Source: Rubrivivax sp.
GTDB taxonomy: Bacteria; Pseudomonadota; Gammaproteobacteria; Burkholderiales; Burkholderiaceae_C
Reading direction: 5' to 3'
DNA length: 36,014 bases
NCBI GenBank assembly: GCA_019635285.1
Contig: JAHBZS010000049.1
Coordinates: 1-36,014 of the forward strand
Shown: piece by piece, positions 1 to 10,437 of the stretch
How positions within the stretch are numbered: position 1 is the first letter of the stretch
How the letters are laid out: each line of letters starts with the position of its first letter
Position numbers and translations under genes: made by a program
The notes under the pieces: model-generated
Databases searched by the model: none
What the model was told of the DNA's origin: nothing
The model's input: only the letters and a program-made list of their open reading frames with translations

Positions 1-7
1 GCGACAT
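1..7 (-). CDS. Start of a leftward gene, probably yhbY (partial)
   Basis: Read on the minus strand the edge shows an AAAGGA Shine-Dalgarno-like sequence (complement of 10-15), then ATG at 7-5 and the start of a Ser codon. In many proteobacteria the RNA-binding protein gene yhbY is divergent from rlmE-ftsH, so this is its likely start. Only two codons are in the window, so the identity rests on position alone. Confidence 0.3.
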
Positions 8-19
8 TATCCTTTGGCG

Positions 20-679
20 ATGAAGATCCACAGCAAGAGCCGCAAGATCAACAAGGCGTGGCTCAACGACCACGTCAACGACCCCTACGTCAAGCTGGCC
101 CAGAGGGAAGGCTACCGCGCCCGCGCGGCCTACAAGCTGAAGGAGATCGACGAGACGCTGGCGCTGGTGCGGCCCGGCCAGCTGGTCATCGACCTGGGTT
201 GCGCGCCCGGCGCCTGGAGCCAGTACCTGCGCCGCAAATTCGCTGGCGCCGGGGCCGCGGCGGGCGAGTTGAACGGACGCATCATCGCGCTGGACCTGCT
301 GGACTTCGAGCCCATCGAAGGGGTGCACTACATCCAGGGCGACTTCCGGGACGAGGCGGTGCTGGCCCAGCTGGTGGCTTCCATGGACGGCCGGCGTGCC
401 GACCTGGTGGTGTCGGACATGGCGCCCAACCTGTCGGGCATCGAATCGGCCGATGCGGCGCGCATCGCGCACCTGGTGGAGCTGGCGGTGGAGTTCTCCT
501 TGCAGCATCTACAGCCGCGCGGCGCGCTGGTCTGCAAGGTCTTCCACGGCAGCGGCTACAGCCAGCTGGTCAAGCTGTTCAAGGACAGCTTCCGCGTCGT
601 CAAGCCGATCAAGCCGAAGGCCTCGCGCGACAAGTCGGCCGAAACCTTTCTGATCGGCATCGGTCTGAAGGGAGGCTGA
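20..679 (+). CDS. rlmE: 23S rRNA (uridine-2'-O-)-methyltransferase RlmE (FtsJ/RrmJ)
   Basis: This enzyme methylates the 2'-O of a uridine in the A-loop of 23S rRNA on the 50S subunit, using S-adenosylmethionine. Seen in the sequence: an N-terminal [10 protein letters not shown] stretch, SAM motif [34 protein letters not shown] and SAETFLIG. The family tetrad K-D-K-E maps to about K39, D133, K173 and E208. The last three are shifted by nine from the E. coli numbering because of an Ala/Gly-rich insertion after motif I (around AGAGAAAGE). ATG at 20 gives the usual MKIHSKS-type start; an in-frame TTG at 14 would add two residues. Length is 219 aa, normal for the family. It lies upstream of ftsH, the heat-shock pairing known from E. 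coli, but here 175 bases separate the two genes. Confidence 0.95.
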   Translation: MKIHSKSRKINKAWLNDHVNDPYVKLAQREGYRARAAYKLKEIDETLALVRPGQLVIDLGCAPGAWSQYLRRKFAGAGAAAGELNGRIIALDLLDFEPIEGVHYIQGDFRDEAVLAQLVASMDGRRADLVVSDMAPNLSGIESADAARIAHLVELAVEFSLQHLQPRGALVCKVFHGSGYSQLVKLFKDSFRVVKPIKPKASRDKSAETFLIGIGLKGG

Positions 680-772
680 GGTCGCCGCATCGATACCGGG
701 ATGCGCACAGTTGCACACTTCGGCGACGGGGGCGCCGGCCCCGGGCGAGGGTGGCTGGAGCCTTGTCTGCAC

Positions 773-778
773 TAGAAT
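773..778 (+). promoter_or_regulatory. Possible -10 element (TAGAAT) upstream of ftsH
   Basis: TAGAAT matches the sigma-70 -10 consensus at five of six positions and lies 76 bases before the ftsH GTG, inside the 175-base gap after rlmE. No good -35 box is visible 16-18 bases upstream, so an activator or an alternative sigma factor would be needed. I saw no clear heat-shock promoter. The rest of the gap (680-854) holds no gene I can support. Confidence 0.3.
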
Positions 779-854
779 TGACCCTATATGCCGTGGAATC
801 CGGCGCAGGCATGCGCGCTTGGCCGGCGCATGCCGAAGTGGAACAGGAGCCGCG

Positions 855-2756
<1,902 letters not shown>

Positions 2757-2777
2757 GGGGCGATTGCAGCTGCGTTG

Positions 2778-3677
2778 ATGCATGCGGGGCCTGCGGGCCC
2801 CGCTGCCCATTCCGTGTACTGGCAGACGGCCCGCTTTCGCATCGACCTCGCCCGTCCGCGGGTGATGGGCATCGTCAATGTCACGCCCGATTCGTTCGCC
2901 GACGGCGGTGCACATGCCGACGCGGCATCGGCCATCGCCCATTGCGAGCAACTGTGCCAGGAAGGCGCGGACCTGCTCGACATCGGCGGCGAGTCGACCC
3001 GCCCCGGTGCCCGCCCGCCCAGCCTGGAGGAAGAGCGCGCACGCGTCATGCCGGTGCTGCGGCATGCCGTGCAGCTGGGCGTGCCGGTGTCGGTGGACAC
3101 CCGCCATGCGCTGCTGATGCGCGAGGCGCTGGATGCCGGCGCCGACATCGTCAACGACATCATGGCGCTGCGTGGGGACGGTGCCGAGGCCGCGTTGGCG
3201 GCACATCCTCTCGCCGGTGTCTGCCTGATGCACATGCGCGGCGAGCCGGCGACGATGCAGCACGCGCCGCAGTATGACGATGTCGTCGCCGATGTGGCTG
3301 CCTTCCTGGCGCAGCGCGCGGCACGGCTGCAGGCGCTGGGCGTGGCCTCGGCGCGCATCGTGCTGGACCCCGGCATCGGCTTCGGCAAGACGCTGGCCCA
3401 CAACCTCCAGCTGCATCGCGGCATTCCTGCCTTGCTGAAGCTGGGCTTTCCGGTGCTTGTTGGCTGGTCGCGCAAATCGACGCTGGGCACAATCACCGGC
3501 AAGCCGGTGCAGGAGCGCCGGGCCGCCAGCGTGGCGGCCGCGCTGGCCGCCGCGCAGCGCGGTGCGTCCGTGCTGCGGGTGCACGATGTCGCGGCAACGG
3601 TGGACGCACTGAAAACCTGGCAAGCACTGGAAATCGATCCGCCACCGCCGAGCCCGACCCACGGAGACACACGATGA
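2778..3677 (+). CDS. folP: Dihydropteroate synthase FolP
   Basis: FolP condenses p-aminobenzoate with 6-hydroxymethyl-dihydropterin pyrophosphate to give dihydropteroate in folate synthesis, and is the sulfonamide target. Seen: [16 protein letters not shown] (pterin/Mg loop 1), [13 protein letters not shown] (loop 2), [26 protein letters not shown] and the WSRKSTLG loop, in the correct family order. ATG at 2778 is preceded directly by a TTG in frame, so the start could be one codon earlier; no strong RBS is visible. Length is 299 aa, slightly longer than E. coli FolP, with a short N-terminal extension. Its stop overlaps the glmM start (ATGA, 3674-3677), indicating translational coupling in the conserved ftsH-folP-glmM operon. 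Confidence 0.96.
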   Translation: MHAGPAGPAAHSVYWQTARFRIDLARPRVMGIVNVTPDSFADGGAHADAASAIAHCEQLCQEGADLLDIGGESTRPGARPPSLEEERARVMPVLRHAVQLGVPVSVDTRHALLMREALDAGADIVNDIMALRGDGAEAALAAHPLAGVCLMHMRGEPATMQHAPQYDDVVADVAAFLAQRAARLQALGVASARIVLDPGIGFGKTLAHNLQLHRGIPALLKLGFPVLVGWSRKSTLGTITGKPVQERRAASVAAALAAAQRGASVLRVHDVAATVDALKTWQALEIDPPPPSPTHGDTR

Positions 3678-5005
3678 GCAGACGCTACTTTGGTACCGAC
3701 GGCATTCGCGGCACGGTCGGCATGACACCGATCACGCCCGACTTCATGCTGCGGCTGGGCCATGCGGTGGGCAGCGTGCTGCGCCGCACGGCGCAGCGGC
3801 CGACGGTGATCATCGGCAAGGACACGCGCATCTCCGGCTACATGATCGAGTCCGCGCTGGAGGCCGGCTTCGCATCGGCCGGCGTGGACGTGCTGTTGAG
3901 CGGGCCGTTGCCGACGCCGGGCGTGGCCTACCTGACGCGCGCGCTGCGCCTGGACCTGGGCGTGGTCATCAGCGCGTCGCACAACCCCTTTGCGGACAAC
4001 GGCATCAAGTTCTTCTCGGCGCAGGGCGAGAAGCTGCCCGACGAATGGGAGACGGCGGTGGAAGCCGCGCTGGGCGACCCGCCGCACTGGGTCGATGCCG
4101 CCGGTCTGGGGCGGGCGCGCCGCCTGGACGACGCACGCGGCCGCTACATCGAGTTCTGCAAGAGCACGGTCGGGAGCGAGCTCTCGCTGAAGGGCCTGAA
4201 ACTGGTGGTCGATGCGGCCCACGGTGCGGCCTACCACGTGGCGCCCGACGTGTTCCATGAACTGGGCGCCGATGTCGTGGCCATCGGTTGCAGCCCGGAC
4301 GGCATCAACATCAACGAGGCGGTGGGTGCCACCTCGCCGCAGGCCCTGGTCCAGCGCGTGCTCGACGAAGGCGCGGACTACGGCATCGCGCTGGACGGCG
4401 ACGCCGACCGGCTGCTGATGGTCGATGCGCAGGGCCGCCTGTACAACGGCGACGAGCTGCTCTACGTGATGGTGGTCGACCGCCTGTCGCGCGGGCAGGC
4501 CGTGCCGGGCGTCGTCGGCACGCTGATGACCAACATGGCGGTGGAGCTGGCGCTGCGCCAGCGCGACATCCCGCTGGTGCGCGCCAAGGTCGGCGACCGC
4601 TACGTGCTGGAGGAGCTCAGCGAGCGCGGCTGGCACCTGGGTGGCGAAGGCTCGGGGCACCTGCTGGTGCTGGACCGGCACACCACCGGCGACGGCATCG
4701 TCAGCGCGCTGCAGGTGATGCAGGCGCTGCAGCACGGAGGTGCCACGCTGTCCGAGCTGCTGCGCGAGGTCGAATTGTTCCCGCAGACACTGCTCAACGT
4801 GCGCCTGCCCGAGGGCCGCGACTGGCGTGCCAACACGGTGCTGGCCAATGCCCAGCAGGCGGTGGACGCCGAACTGGGAGACCGGGGCAGGGTGCTGATC
4901 CGCGCGTCCGGCACCGAGCCGGTGCTGCGCATCATGGTGGAAGCGCGGGATGCCGACCTGGGCCGGCAGGCAGCCGAACGGCTGGTGGCGGCCGCGATGG
5001 CCTGA
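3674..5005 (+). CDS. glmM: Phosphoglucosamine mutase GlmM
   Basis: GlmM interconverts glucosamine-6-phosphate and glucosamine-1-phosphate on the way to UDP-GlcNAc for peptidoglycan and LPS. Seen: N-terminal [12 protein letters not shown], active-site [16 protein letters not shown] with the phosphorylated serine at residue 102 (same position as in E. coli), the metal loop [12 protein letters not shown], the sugar-binding loop [18 protein letters not shown], and the C-terminal phosphate site [15 protein letters not shown]. Length is 443 aa, typical. It overlaps folP by four bases. Downstream lies the phosphate-starvation promoter of pstS, so the housekeeping operon most likely ends here. A short CCCCG/CGGGG hairpin at 5033-5045 lacks a T-tract. 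Confidence 0.97.
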   Translation: MSRRYFGTDGIRGTVGMTPITPDFMLRLGHAVGSVLRRTAQRPTVIIGKDTRISGYMIESALEAGFASAGVDVLLSGPLPTPGVAYLTRALRLDLGVVISASHNPFADNGIKFFSAQGEKLPDEWETAVEAALGDPPHWVDAAGLGRARRLDDARGRYIEFCKSTVGSELSLKGLKLVVDAAHGAAYHVAPDVFHELGADVVAIGCSPDGININEAVGATSPQALVQRVLDEGADYGIALDGDADRLLMVDAQGRLYNGDELLYVMVVDRLSRGQAVPGVVGTLMTNMAVELALRQRDIPLVRAKVGDRYVLEELSERGWHLGGEGSGHLLVLDRHTTGDGIVSALQVMQALQHGGATLSELLREVELFPQTLLNVRLPEGRDWRANTVLANAQQAVDAELGDRGRVLIRASGTEPVLRIMVEARDADLGRQAAERLVAAAMA

Positions 5006-5052
5006 TATGACAGTTTGACGACGCTGCGGTGACCCCGGGACGGGGCCCGGCG

Positions 5053-5086
5053 CTGTCACAAAGCCGTCACGCGGGGTACCTAAAGT
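5053..5086 (+). promoter_or_regulatory. PHO box and -10 element of the pst-pho operon
   Basis: The 18-base sequence CTGTCACAAAGCCGTCAC at 5053-5070 is two direct CTGTCA-type half-sites 11 bases apart and matches the E. coli PHO box (CTGTCATA(A/T)A(A/T)CTGTCAY) at most positions. Ten bases downstream TAAAGT (5081-5086) serves as a -10 element, the exact spacing known for PhoB-activated promoters, where the PHO box replaces the -35. Transcription would start near 5093, giving a leader of about 30 bases before pstS. A perfect AAGTGA/TCACTT inverted repeat (5083-5088 and 5103-5108) overlaps the start region. PhoB binding is inferred from the motif and from phoB lying in the same operon. Confidence 0.85.
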
Positions 5087-5121
5087 GAGGTCATTGAACA
5101 CTTCACTTCAGGTGCAACCCC

Positions 5122-6162
5122 ATGTTGAAGCCATTCCTTCGCGGCGCGGTGGCCGCTTCGGTTGTCTGGTCGCTGTCCGGCCTGGTGCTGGCGCAGGACG
5201 TGACCGGTGCCGGCGCGTCCTTCCCCGCGCCGATCTATGCCAAGTGGGCCGATGCCTTCCATAAGGCCACCGGCGCGCGCATCAACTACCAATCGGTCGG
5301 CTCAGGCGCCGGCATCAAGCAGATCACCGCCAAGACGGTGGACTTCGGCGCCTCCGACGCGCCGCTGACCGACGAGCAGCTGGCCAAGGACGGCCTGATC
5401 CAGTTCCCGACCGTCATCGGCGGCGTCGTGCCGGTGGTCAACATCAAGGGCCTGGCCCCGGGGCAGCTGAAGTTGACCGGCGCGGTGCTGGGCGACATCT
5501 ACCTGGGCAAGGTCACCAAGTGGAACGACCCGGCGATCGCCGCCTTGAACCCGGGCCTGGCGCTGCCGGATGCGGCCATCGCGCCGGTCACCCGGGCCGA
5601 CGGTTCCGGCACCAGCTTCCTGTTCACCAACTACCTGTCCAAGACCAACGCCGAATGGAAGGACAAGGTCGGCGAGGGCACGACCGTGAAGTGGCCCACT
5701 GGCGTGGGCGGCAAGGGCAACGAAGGCGTGTCGGCCTTCGTGCAGCGGCTGCCCAACGCGATCGGCTACGTCGAGTACGCCTACGCCAAGCAGAACAAGA
5801 TGAGCTACGTGCTGCTGAAGAACAAGGACGGCCACTTCGCGGCGCCCGACGACGACACCTTCAAGGCCGCCGCGGCCGGCGCCGACTGGTCGAAGAGCTT
5901 CTACCAGGTGCTGACCAACCAGCCCGGCAAGGACAGCTGGCCGATCACCGGCGCCACCTTCATCCTGATGCACAAGGTGCAGGACAAGCCGGCCGCCGGC
6001 ATGGGCACGCTGAAGTTCTTCGACTGGGCCTACGCCCAGGGCGACAAGACGGCCACCGATCTGGACTACGTGCCGCTGCCGCCGAAGGTCAAGGACCTGG
6101 CGCGCAAGCTGTGGTCCGACAGCCTGAAGGATGCCGCCGGCAAGCCGCTGGCGATGAACTGA
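5122..6162 (+). CDS. pstS: Phosphate ABC transporter substrate-binding protein PstS
   Basis: PstS is the periplasmic high-affinity inorganic phosphate receptor that delivers phosphate to PstCAB. Seen: a Sec signal peptide at residues 1-24 ([10 protein letters not shown]... to LVLA, cleavage before QDVTGAG), then the family signature [18 protein letters not shown], the phosphate-contact motif [10 protein letters not shown] with [10 protein letters not shown], and [16 protein letters not shown]. Length 346 aa equals that of E. coli PstS precursor. ATG at 5122 has AGGTG (5110-5114) as RBS. It is the first gene behind the PHO box, consistent with the strongest expression under phosphate limitation. 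A 41-base gap separates it from pstC. Confidence 0.97.
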   Translation: MLKPFLRGAVAASVVWSLSGLVLAQDVTGAGASFPAPIYAKWADAFHKATGARINYQSVGSGAGIKQITAKTVDFGASDAPLTDEQLAKDGLIQFPTVIGGVVPVVNIKGLAPGQLKLTGAVLGDIYLGKVTKWNDPAIAALNPGLALPDAAIAPVTRADGSGTSFLFTNYLSKTNAEWKDKVGEGTTVKWPTGVGGKGNEGVSAFVQRLPNAIGYVEYAYAKQNKMSYVLLKNKDGHFAAPDDDTFKAAAAGADWSKSFYQVLTNQPGKDSWPITGATFILMHKVQDKPAAGMGTLKFFDWAYAQGDKTATDLDYVPLPPKVKDLARKLWSDSLKDAAGKPLAMN

Positions 6163-6203
6163 CGCGGCCAGCCGCCCCAGTCCACAACCCCAGCGGAGGC
6201 TGC

Positions 6204-7226
6204 GTGGCCGCTACACTCCCCGCCACTCCCTACGACCCCGACGCCGCGATGGAGCGCTCGATTCCGCAAGGGCGCCCGCCGCAGCGCCGCCGCGTGGCCC
6301 CCTGGGCCGACCGGCTGTTCGCGCTGCTGACCCATGGTGCGGCCTGGCTGACGCTGCTGCTGCTGGCCGGCATCATCGTCTCGCTGCTCTTCGGCGCGGC
6401 GCCGGCCATCCAGCACTTCGGCTTGGGTTTCCTGTGGTCCAGCGAATGGGACCCGGTGAAGGAGAAGTTCGGCGGCCTGGTGATGATCTACGGCACGCTG
6501 ACGACCTCGTTCATCGCGCTGTTGGTGGCGGTGCCGGTGAGCTTCGGCATCGCGCTGTTCCTGACCGAGTTGTCGCCCAGCTGGCTGAAGCGCCCGCTGG
6601 GCATCGCCATCGAACTGCTGGCGGCCGTGCCGTCCATCGTCTACGGCATGTGGGGCCTGCTGGTCTTCGGGCCGATCCTGGCGACCTACGTGCAGGCGCC
6701 GCTGCAGGCGGCCCTCGGCAACGTGCCGCTGCTGGGGGCGCTGTTCTCCGGGCCGCCGGTAGGCATCGGGATCCTGTCGGCCGGCATCATCCTCGCGATC
6801 ATGATCATTCCGTTCATCGCCGCGGTGATGCGCGACGTGTTCGACGTGACGCCGCCGATGCTCAAGGAATCGGCCTATGCGCTGGGCTCCACCACGTGGG
6901 AGGTGGTGTCCAAGGTGGTGCTGCCCTATACCAAGACCGGTGTCATCGGCGGCATCATGCTCGGCCTGGGCCGCGCGCTGGGCGAGACGATGGCGGTGAC
7001 CTTCGTCATCGGCAACTTCAACCAGCTGGACTCCTTGTCGCTGTTCCAGGCGGCCAACAGCATCACCTCGGCGCTGGCCAATGAATTTGCCGAAGCCGGG
7101 CCGGGCCTGCACCAGGCGTCGCTGATCTACCTGGGACTGGTGCTGTTCTTTATCACCTTCGTCGTGCTGGCGCTGTCCAAGCTGCTGCTGCTGCGGCTGA
7201 AGAAGGGCGAGGGAGCCACGTCATGA
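6204..7226 (+). CDS. pstC: Phosphate ABC transporter permease PstC
   Basis: PstC is one of the two inner-membrane permeases of the Pst importer. Seen: a hydrophobic segment [20 protein letters not shown], then five further membrane helices of the binding-protein-dependent permease type, and the EAA-like cytoplasmic loop [32 protein letters not shown] followed by [10 protein letters not shown]. The start is a choice: GTG at 6204 has a strong GGAGG (6195-6199) four bases upstream and gives 340 aa. ATG at 6249 gives 325 aa, closer to E. coli length, but has no RBS. I prefer GTG. The stop overlaps pstA by four bases (ATGA). Confidence 0.94.
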   Translation: MAATLPATPYDPDAAMERSIPQGRPPQRRRVAPWADRLFALLTHGAAWLTLLLLAGIIVSLLFGAAPAIQHFGLGFLWSSEWDPVKEKFGGLVMIYGTLTTSFIALLVAVPVSFGIALFLTELSPSWLKRPLGIAIELLAAVPSIVYGMWGLLVFGPILATYVQAPLQAALGNVPLLGALFSGPPVGIGILSAGIILAIMIIPFIAAVMRDVFDVTPPMLKESAYALGSTTWEVVSKVVLPYTKTGVIGGIMLGLGRALGETMAVTFVIGNFNQLDSLSLFQAANSITSALANEFAEAGPGLHQASLIYLGLVLFFITFVVLALSKLLLLRLKKGEGATS

Positions 7227-8098
7227 GCGCCATCGTTCCGGCCACGCTGAGCTCGGCCCAGCTGGCCAAGCACCGCGCGCGCAAGCGCGTCAACGTGATC
7301 GCGCTGACGCTGTCGATGGGCGCGATGGCCTTCGGCCTGTTCTGGCTGGCCTGGATCCTGTGGGAGACCATCCGTCTGGGCCTGGGCGGCCTGGCGCTGT
7401 CGGTGTTCACCGAGATGACGCCGCCGCCGCAGGCCGAAACCGGCGGCCTGGCGAACGCCATCTTCGGCTCGGCCGTGATGGTCACGCTGGCCACCGCGCT
7501 GGGCACGCCGATCGGCGTGCTGGCCGGCATCTACCTGGGCGAGTACGGCCAGAAGACCTGGCTGGGCAATGCCGTGCGCTTCATCAACGACATCCTGCTG
7601 TCGGCGCCGTCGATCGTCATCGGCCTGTTCATCTATGCGGTGGTGGTGGCGCCGATGCGCGGCTTCTCCGGGCTGGCGGGCGTGCTGGCGCTGACGCTGA
7701 TCGTCATCCCGGTGGTCATCCGCACCACCGAGAACATGCTGAGCCTGATCCCCAACGCGCTGCGCGAGGCCGCCTATGCGCTGGGCACGCCGAAGTGGAA
7801 GGTGATCCTGTCGGTGACGCTGAAGGCGGCGCGCGCCGGTGTGATCACCGGCATCCTGCTGGCGCTGGCGCGCATCGCCGGCGAGACCGCGCCGCTGCTG
7901 TTCACGGCGCTGTCCAACCAGTTCTGGACCAGCAACCTGACGCAGCCGATGGCCAGCCTGCCGGTGACCATCTTCAAGTTTGCGATGAGCCCCTACGAGA
8001 ACTGGCAGCAACTGGCCTGGGCCGGGGTGTTCCTGATCACCGTGGGCGTGCTGCTGCTGAACATCCTGGCCCGCGTGCTCTTCAAGAACAAGCACTGA
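7223..8098 (+). CDS. pstA: Phosphate ABC transporter permease PstA
   Basis: PstA is the partner permease of PstC in the phosphate channel. Seen: first helix at about residues 25-48 ([21 protein letters not shown]), several further helices, and the permease EAA loop [24 protein letters not shown] followed by [15 protein letters not shown]. Length is 291 aa, as expected. ATG at 7223 overlaps the pstC stop, suggesting coupled translation and equal stoichiometry. pstB begins 15 bases after the stop. Confidence 0.96.
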   Translation: MSAIVPATLSSAQLAKHRARKRVNVIALTLSMGAMAFGLFWLAWILWETIRLGLGGLALSVFTEMTPPPQAETGGLANAIFGSAVMVTLATALGTPIGVLAGIYLGEYGQKTWLGNAVRFINDILLSAPSIVIGLFIYAVVVAPMRGFSGLAGVLALTLIVIPVVIRTTENMLSLIPNALREAAYALGTPKWKVILSVTLKAARAGVITGILLALARIAGETAPLLFTALSNQFWTSNLTQPMASLPVTIFKFAMSPYENWQQLAWAGVFLITVGVLLLNILARVLFKNKH

Positions 8099-8113
8099 CC
8101 CGAGGACTCTTCC

Positions 8114-8899
8114 ATGGGCTCCATGTACGAACTTCCCGTCGTCGAGCGCGCCAAGCTCTCGGTGCGCAACTTGAACTTCTACTACGGCACCTTCAAGGCG
8201 CTGAAGAACATCAACCTGGACATCCCCGAGCGCAAGGTCACGGCCTTCATCGGCCCGTCCGGCTGCGGCAAGAGCACCTTGCTGCGCACCTTCAACCGCA
8301 TGTTCGAGCTGTACCCCGAGCAGCGCGCCGAGGGCGAGATCAACCTCGACGGCCAGAACATCCTGGTCAGCAAGGAGGACGTGACGCTGATCCGCGCCAA
8401 GGTGGGCATGGTCTTCCAGAAGCCGACGCCGTTCCCGATGTCGATCTATGACAACATCGCCTTCGGCGTGCGGTTGTTCGAGACGCTGTCGCGCGACGAG
8501 ATGGACGAACGCGTGGAATGGGCGCTGAAGAAGGCCGCGCTGTGGAACGAGGCCAAGGACAAGCTCATGCAAAGCGGCTCGGGCCTGTCGGGCGGGCAGC
8601 AGCAGCGCCTGTGCATCGCGCGCGGCATTGCCATCAAGCCCGAGGTGCTGCTGCTGGACGAGCCGTGCTCGGCGCTGGACCCGATCTCCACCGGCAAGAT
8701 CGAGGAGCTGATCCACGAGCTGAAGTCCGACTACACGGTGGCCATCGTCACGCACAACATGCAGCAGGCGGCGCGCTGCTCGGACTACACCGCCTACATG
8801 TACCTGGGCGACCTGGTGGAGTTCGGTCCCACGAAGGAGCTGTTCATGAGCCCGAAGAAAAAGGATACCGAGGACTACATCACCGGGAGGTTCGGATGA
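8114..8899 (+). CDS. pstB: Phosphate ABC transporter ATP-binding protein PstB
   Basis: PstB is the ATPase of the Pst importer. Seen: Walker [10 protein letters not shown] at residues 47-55, Q-loop [18 protein letters not shown] signature LSGGQQQRL, Walker B VLLLDEP, and the H-loop in [13 protein letters not shown]. The C-terminus DYITGRFG is the family's conserved tail. ATG at 8114 follows GAGGA (8102-8106); a second in-frame ATG sits at 8123. Odd: the last codons (GGG AGG TTC GGA) use a rare AGG. A near-copy of the same 3' end, with normal high-GC codons and a correctly spaced distance to phoU, lies 92 bases downstream at 8965-8991. The original gene end therefore seems to be the downstream copy (see repeat entry). 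Confidence 0.97.
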   Translation: MGSMYELPVVERAKLSVRNLNFYYGTFKALKNINLDIPERKVTAFIGPSGCGKSTLLRTFNRMFELYPEQRAEGEINLDGQNILVSKEDVTLIRAKVGMVFQKPTPFPMSIYDNIAFGVRLFETLSRDEMDERVEWALKKAALWNEAKDKLMQSGSGLSGGQQQRLCIARGIAIKPEVLLLDEPCSALDPISTGKIEELIHELKSDYTVAIVTHNMQQAARCSDYTAYMYLGDLVEFGPTKELFMSPKKKDTEDYITGRFG

Positions 8900-8991
8900 A
8901 CCGACCCGTGATGAAGCGGCGAAGGCTCACTTCGCGCAGCGAAGTCAAGCGCAGCGGCCGTAGCCACTACATCACCGGACGCTTCGGCTGA
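8874..8991 (+). repeat. Duplicated pstB 3' end flanking a small hairpin insertion
   Basis: ACTACATCACCGG occurs at 8874-8886 and again at 8966-8978. The similarity continues through TTCGG and TGA at the same offset of 92 bases, so both copies encode YITGRFG-stop. Between them (8887-8965, about 79 bases) lies sequence with a perfect ACTTCGC-GCA-GCGAAGT hairpin (8929-8945) and a third GCGAAG arm at 8919-8924 that could pair alternatively. The layout is what a small non-autonomous element with a 13-base (or longer, diverged) target duplication would leave. The element or duplication restores the PstB tail, so the protein is intact. Whether this is a multi-copy genomic repeat cannot be told from one window. 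Confidence 0.7.
8896..8991 (+). CDS. Possible 31-aa basic peptide overlapping the pstB stop
   Basis: An ATG at 8896 overlaps the pstB stop (ATGA) and opens a 31-codon frame ending at 8991. It is rich in Arg/Lys near its start ([11 protein letters not shown]) and ends in HYITGRFG, the duplicated PstB tail. Coupled translation is possible, and phoU follows after ten bases. It is more likely a by-product of the insertion than a functional gene; I know no family for it. Confidence 0.2.
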   Translation: MNRPVMKRRRLTSRSEVKRSGRSHYITGRFG

Positions 8992-9001
8992 GAGGTCAGG
9001 C

Positions 9002-9709
9002 ATGAGCGACAAACATCTTTCATCGCAGTTCGACGCCGAGCTCAGCGCCATCTCCACGCGCGTGCTGGAGATGGGCGGGCTGGTGGAATCGCAGGTGGGG
9101 CAGGCGGTCTACGCGCTGTCGCACATGAGCCACGAGACGGCGCAGCAGGTGCTGATGGCCGAGGAGCGCGTCAACGCGATGGAGGTCGAGATCGACAACG
9201 ATCTGTGGACCATCATCGCGCGGCGCCAGCCCACGGCACGCGACCTGCGGTTGCTGGTGGCCATCTCCAAGGCCATCGCCAACCTGGAGCGCGGCGGCGA
9301 CGAGGCCGCACGCATCGCGCGCACGGTGCAGCGGCTCATCGACGCCGGCGTGTCCAGCCGGCTGAAGCTGCTGCTGGCCGACCTGGACTACGAGTCCAAC
9401 CTGGCGGTGAACCAGCTGCGCAAGGCGCTCGACGCCTTCGCCCGGCTGGACGTCACGCGGGCGCTGGAGGTGCTGAAGTCCGACGACCAGATCGACCAGG
9501 AATTCGAGGGCCTGATCCGCAAGCTGATCACCTTCATGATGGAAGACCCGCGCACCATCTCCGCCAGCATCGACCTGGTGTTCGTGGCCAAGGCCATCGA
9601 ACGCGTGGGCGACCATGCCAAGAACCTGGCCGAGGCGGTGATCTACGTGGTCAAGGGCACCGATGTGCGCCACAGCCCGGTCGACTCGGTCGAGTCGATG
9701 GTGCGCTGA
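9002..9709 (+). CDS. phoU: Phosphate signalling complex protein PhoU
   Basis: PhoU links the Pst transporter to the PhoR kinase and keeps the Pho response off when phosphate is plentiful. Seen: two PhoU helical repeats in a 235-aa all-alpha protein, with the conserved E/D-rich motifs VNAMEVEIDNDLWTIIARRQPTARDLR in repeat 1 and DLVFVAKAIERVGDHAKNLAEAVIYVVKG in repeat 2 (metal-binding E...D pattern). ATG at 9002 is preceded by GAGAGG at 8990-8995. phoB starts five bases after the stop. The insertion between pstB and phoU adds about 90 bases but leaves the phoU RBS intact. Confidence 0.96.
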   Translation: MSDKHLSSQFDAELSAISTRVLEMGGLVESQVGQAVYALSHMSHETAQQVLMAEERVNAMEVEIDNDLWTIIARRQPTARDLRLLVAISKAIANLERGGDEAARIARTVQRLIDAGVSSRLKLLLADLDYESNLAVNQLRKALDAFARLDVTRALEVLKSDDQIDQEFEGLIRKLITFMMEDPRTISASIDLVFVAKAIERVGDHAKNLAEAVIYVVKGTDVRHSPVDSVESMVR

Positions 9710-9714
9710 GCAGC

Positions 9715-10428
9715 ATGGCAAGGATCCTGGTCGTCGAAGACGAATCGGCCATCGCCGAGCTGGTGGCCATCAACCTGCGGCATGCGGGGCACGAGGTGAC
9801 GCTGGCGGGCGACGCCGCCCAGGCGCAGGCCGAAGTGGACGCGGTGCTGCCCGACCTGGTGGTGCTGGACTGGATGCTGCCCGGCCAGTCCGGGCTGAAC
9901 CTGGCGCGCCAGTGGCGCGAAGGGTCGCGCACGCGGGCCATGCCGATCATCATGCTGACCGCGCGCGCCGAGGAGTCGGACAAGATTGCCGGCCTGGATG
10001 CCGGTGCCGACGACTACCTGGCCAAGCCATTTTCCACCCACGAGCTGATGGCGCGCATCCGCGCGGTGCTGCGCCGCAAGGCCCCCGAGACGCTGGACGC
10101 GGTGGTCGAACTGGGCGGCTTGCGCCTGGACCCGTCGACACGCCGCGTCACGCGGCACGGCGGCGCGGCGGCGCAGGAGCTGCGCCTCGGGCCCACCGAA
10201 TTCCGGCTGTTGCACTTCCTGATGACGCACCCAGAGCGCGTGCACAGCCGCTCGCAGCTGTTGGACCGCGTCTGGGGTGACCATGTGTTCATCGAGGAAC
10301 GCACGGTCGACGTGCACGTCAAGCGGCTGCGCGACGCGCTGTCGACGGTGCAGAGCGCGCATCTGGTGGAGACGGTGCGCGGTGCCGGCTACCGCATCAG
10401 CGAACAGGCGCATGCGGCGCCAGCCTGA
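9715..10428 (+). CDS. phoB: Phosphate regulon response regulator PhoB
   Basis: PhoB is the transcription activator of the Pho regulon; phosphorylated by PhoR it binds PHO boxes. Seen: receiver domain starting ARILVVEDESAIAELV with acidic pocket, phospho-acceptor D52 in VVLDWMLPG, T/S switch in IIMLTARAEE and lysine in YLAKPF. The OmpR-type winged helix at about 130-230 has LGPTEFRLLHFLMTHPERV, RSQLLDRVWG and RTVDVHVKRLR. Start: ATG at 9715, five bases after phoU; the frame is open further upstream inside phoU but homology starts here. Length is 237 aa. phoR follows after nine bases. Confidence 0.97.
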   Translation: MARILVVEDESAIAELVAINLRHAGHEVTLAGDAAQAQAEVDAVLPDLVVLDWMLPGQSGLNLARQWREGSRTRAMPIIMLTARAEESDKIAGLDAGADDYLAKPFSTHELMARIRAVLRRKAPETLDAVVELGGLRLDPSTRRVTRHGGAAAQELRLGPTEFRLLHFLMTHPERVHSRSQLLDRVWGDHVFIEERTVDVHVKRLRDALSTVQSAHLVETVRGAGYRISEQAHAAPA

Positions 10429-10437
10429 CGCGCAGCC

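Noticed and set aside
711-854. N-terminal extension of FtsH from TTG at 711
   Set aside because: No RBS, not conserved in the family, and a strong AGGAG precedes GTG 855.
5033-5045. CCCCG-GGA-CGGGG hairpin after glmM as terminator
   Set aside because: Only five base pairs and no T-tract; too weak to list as a terminator.
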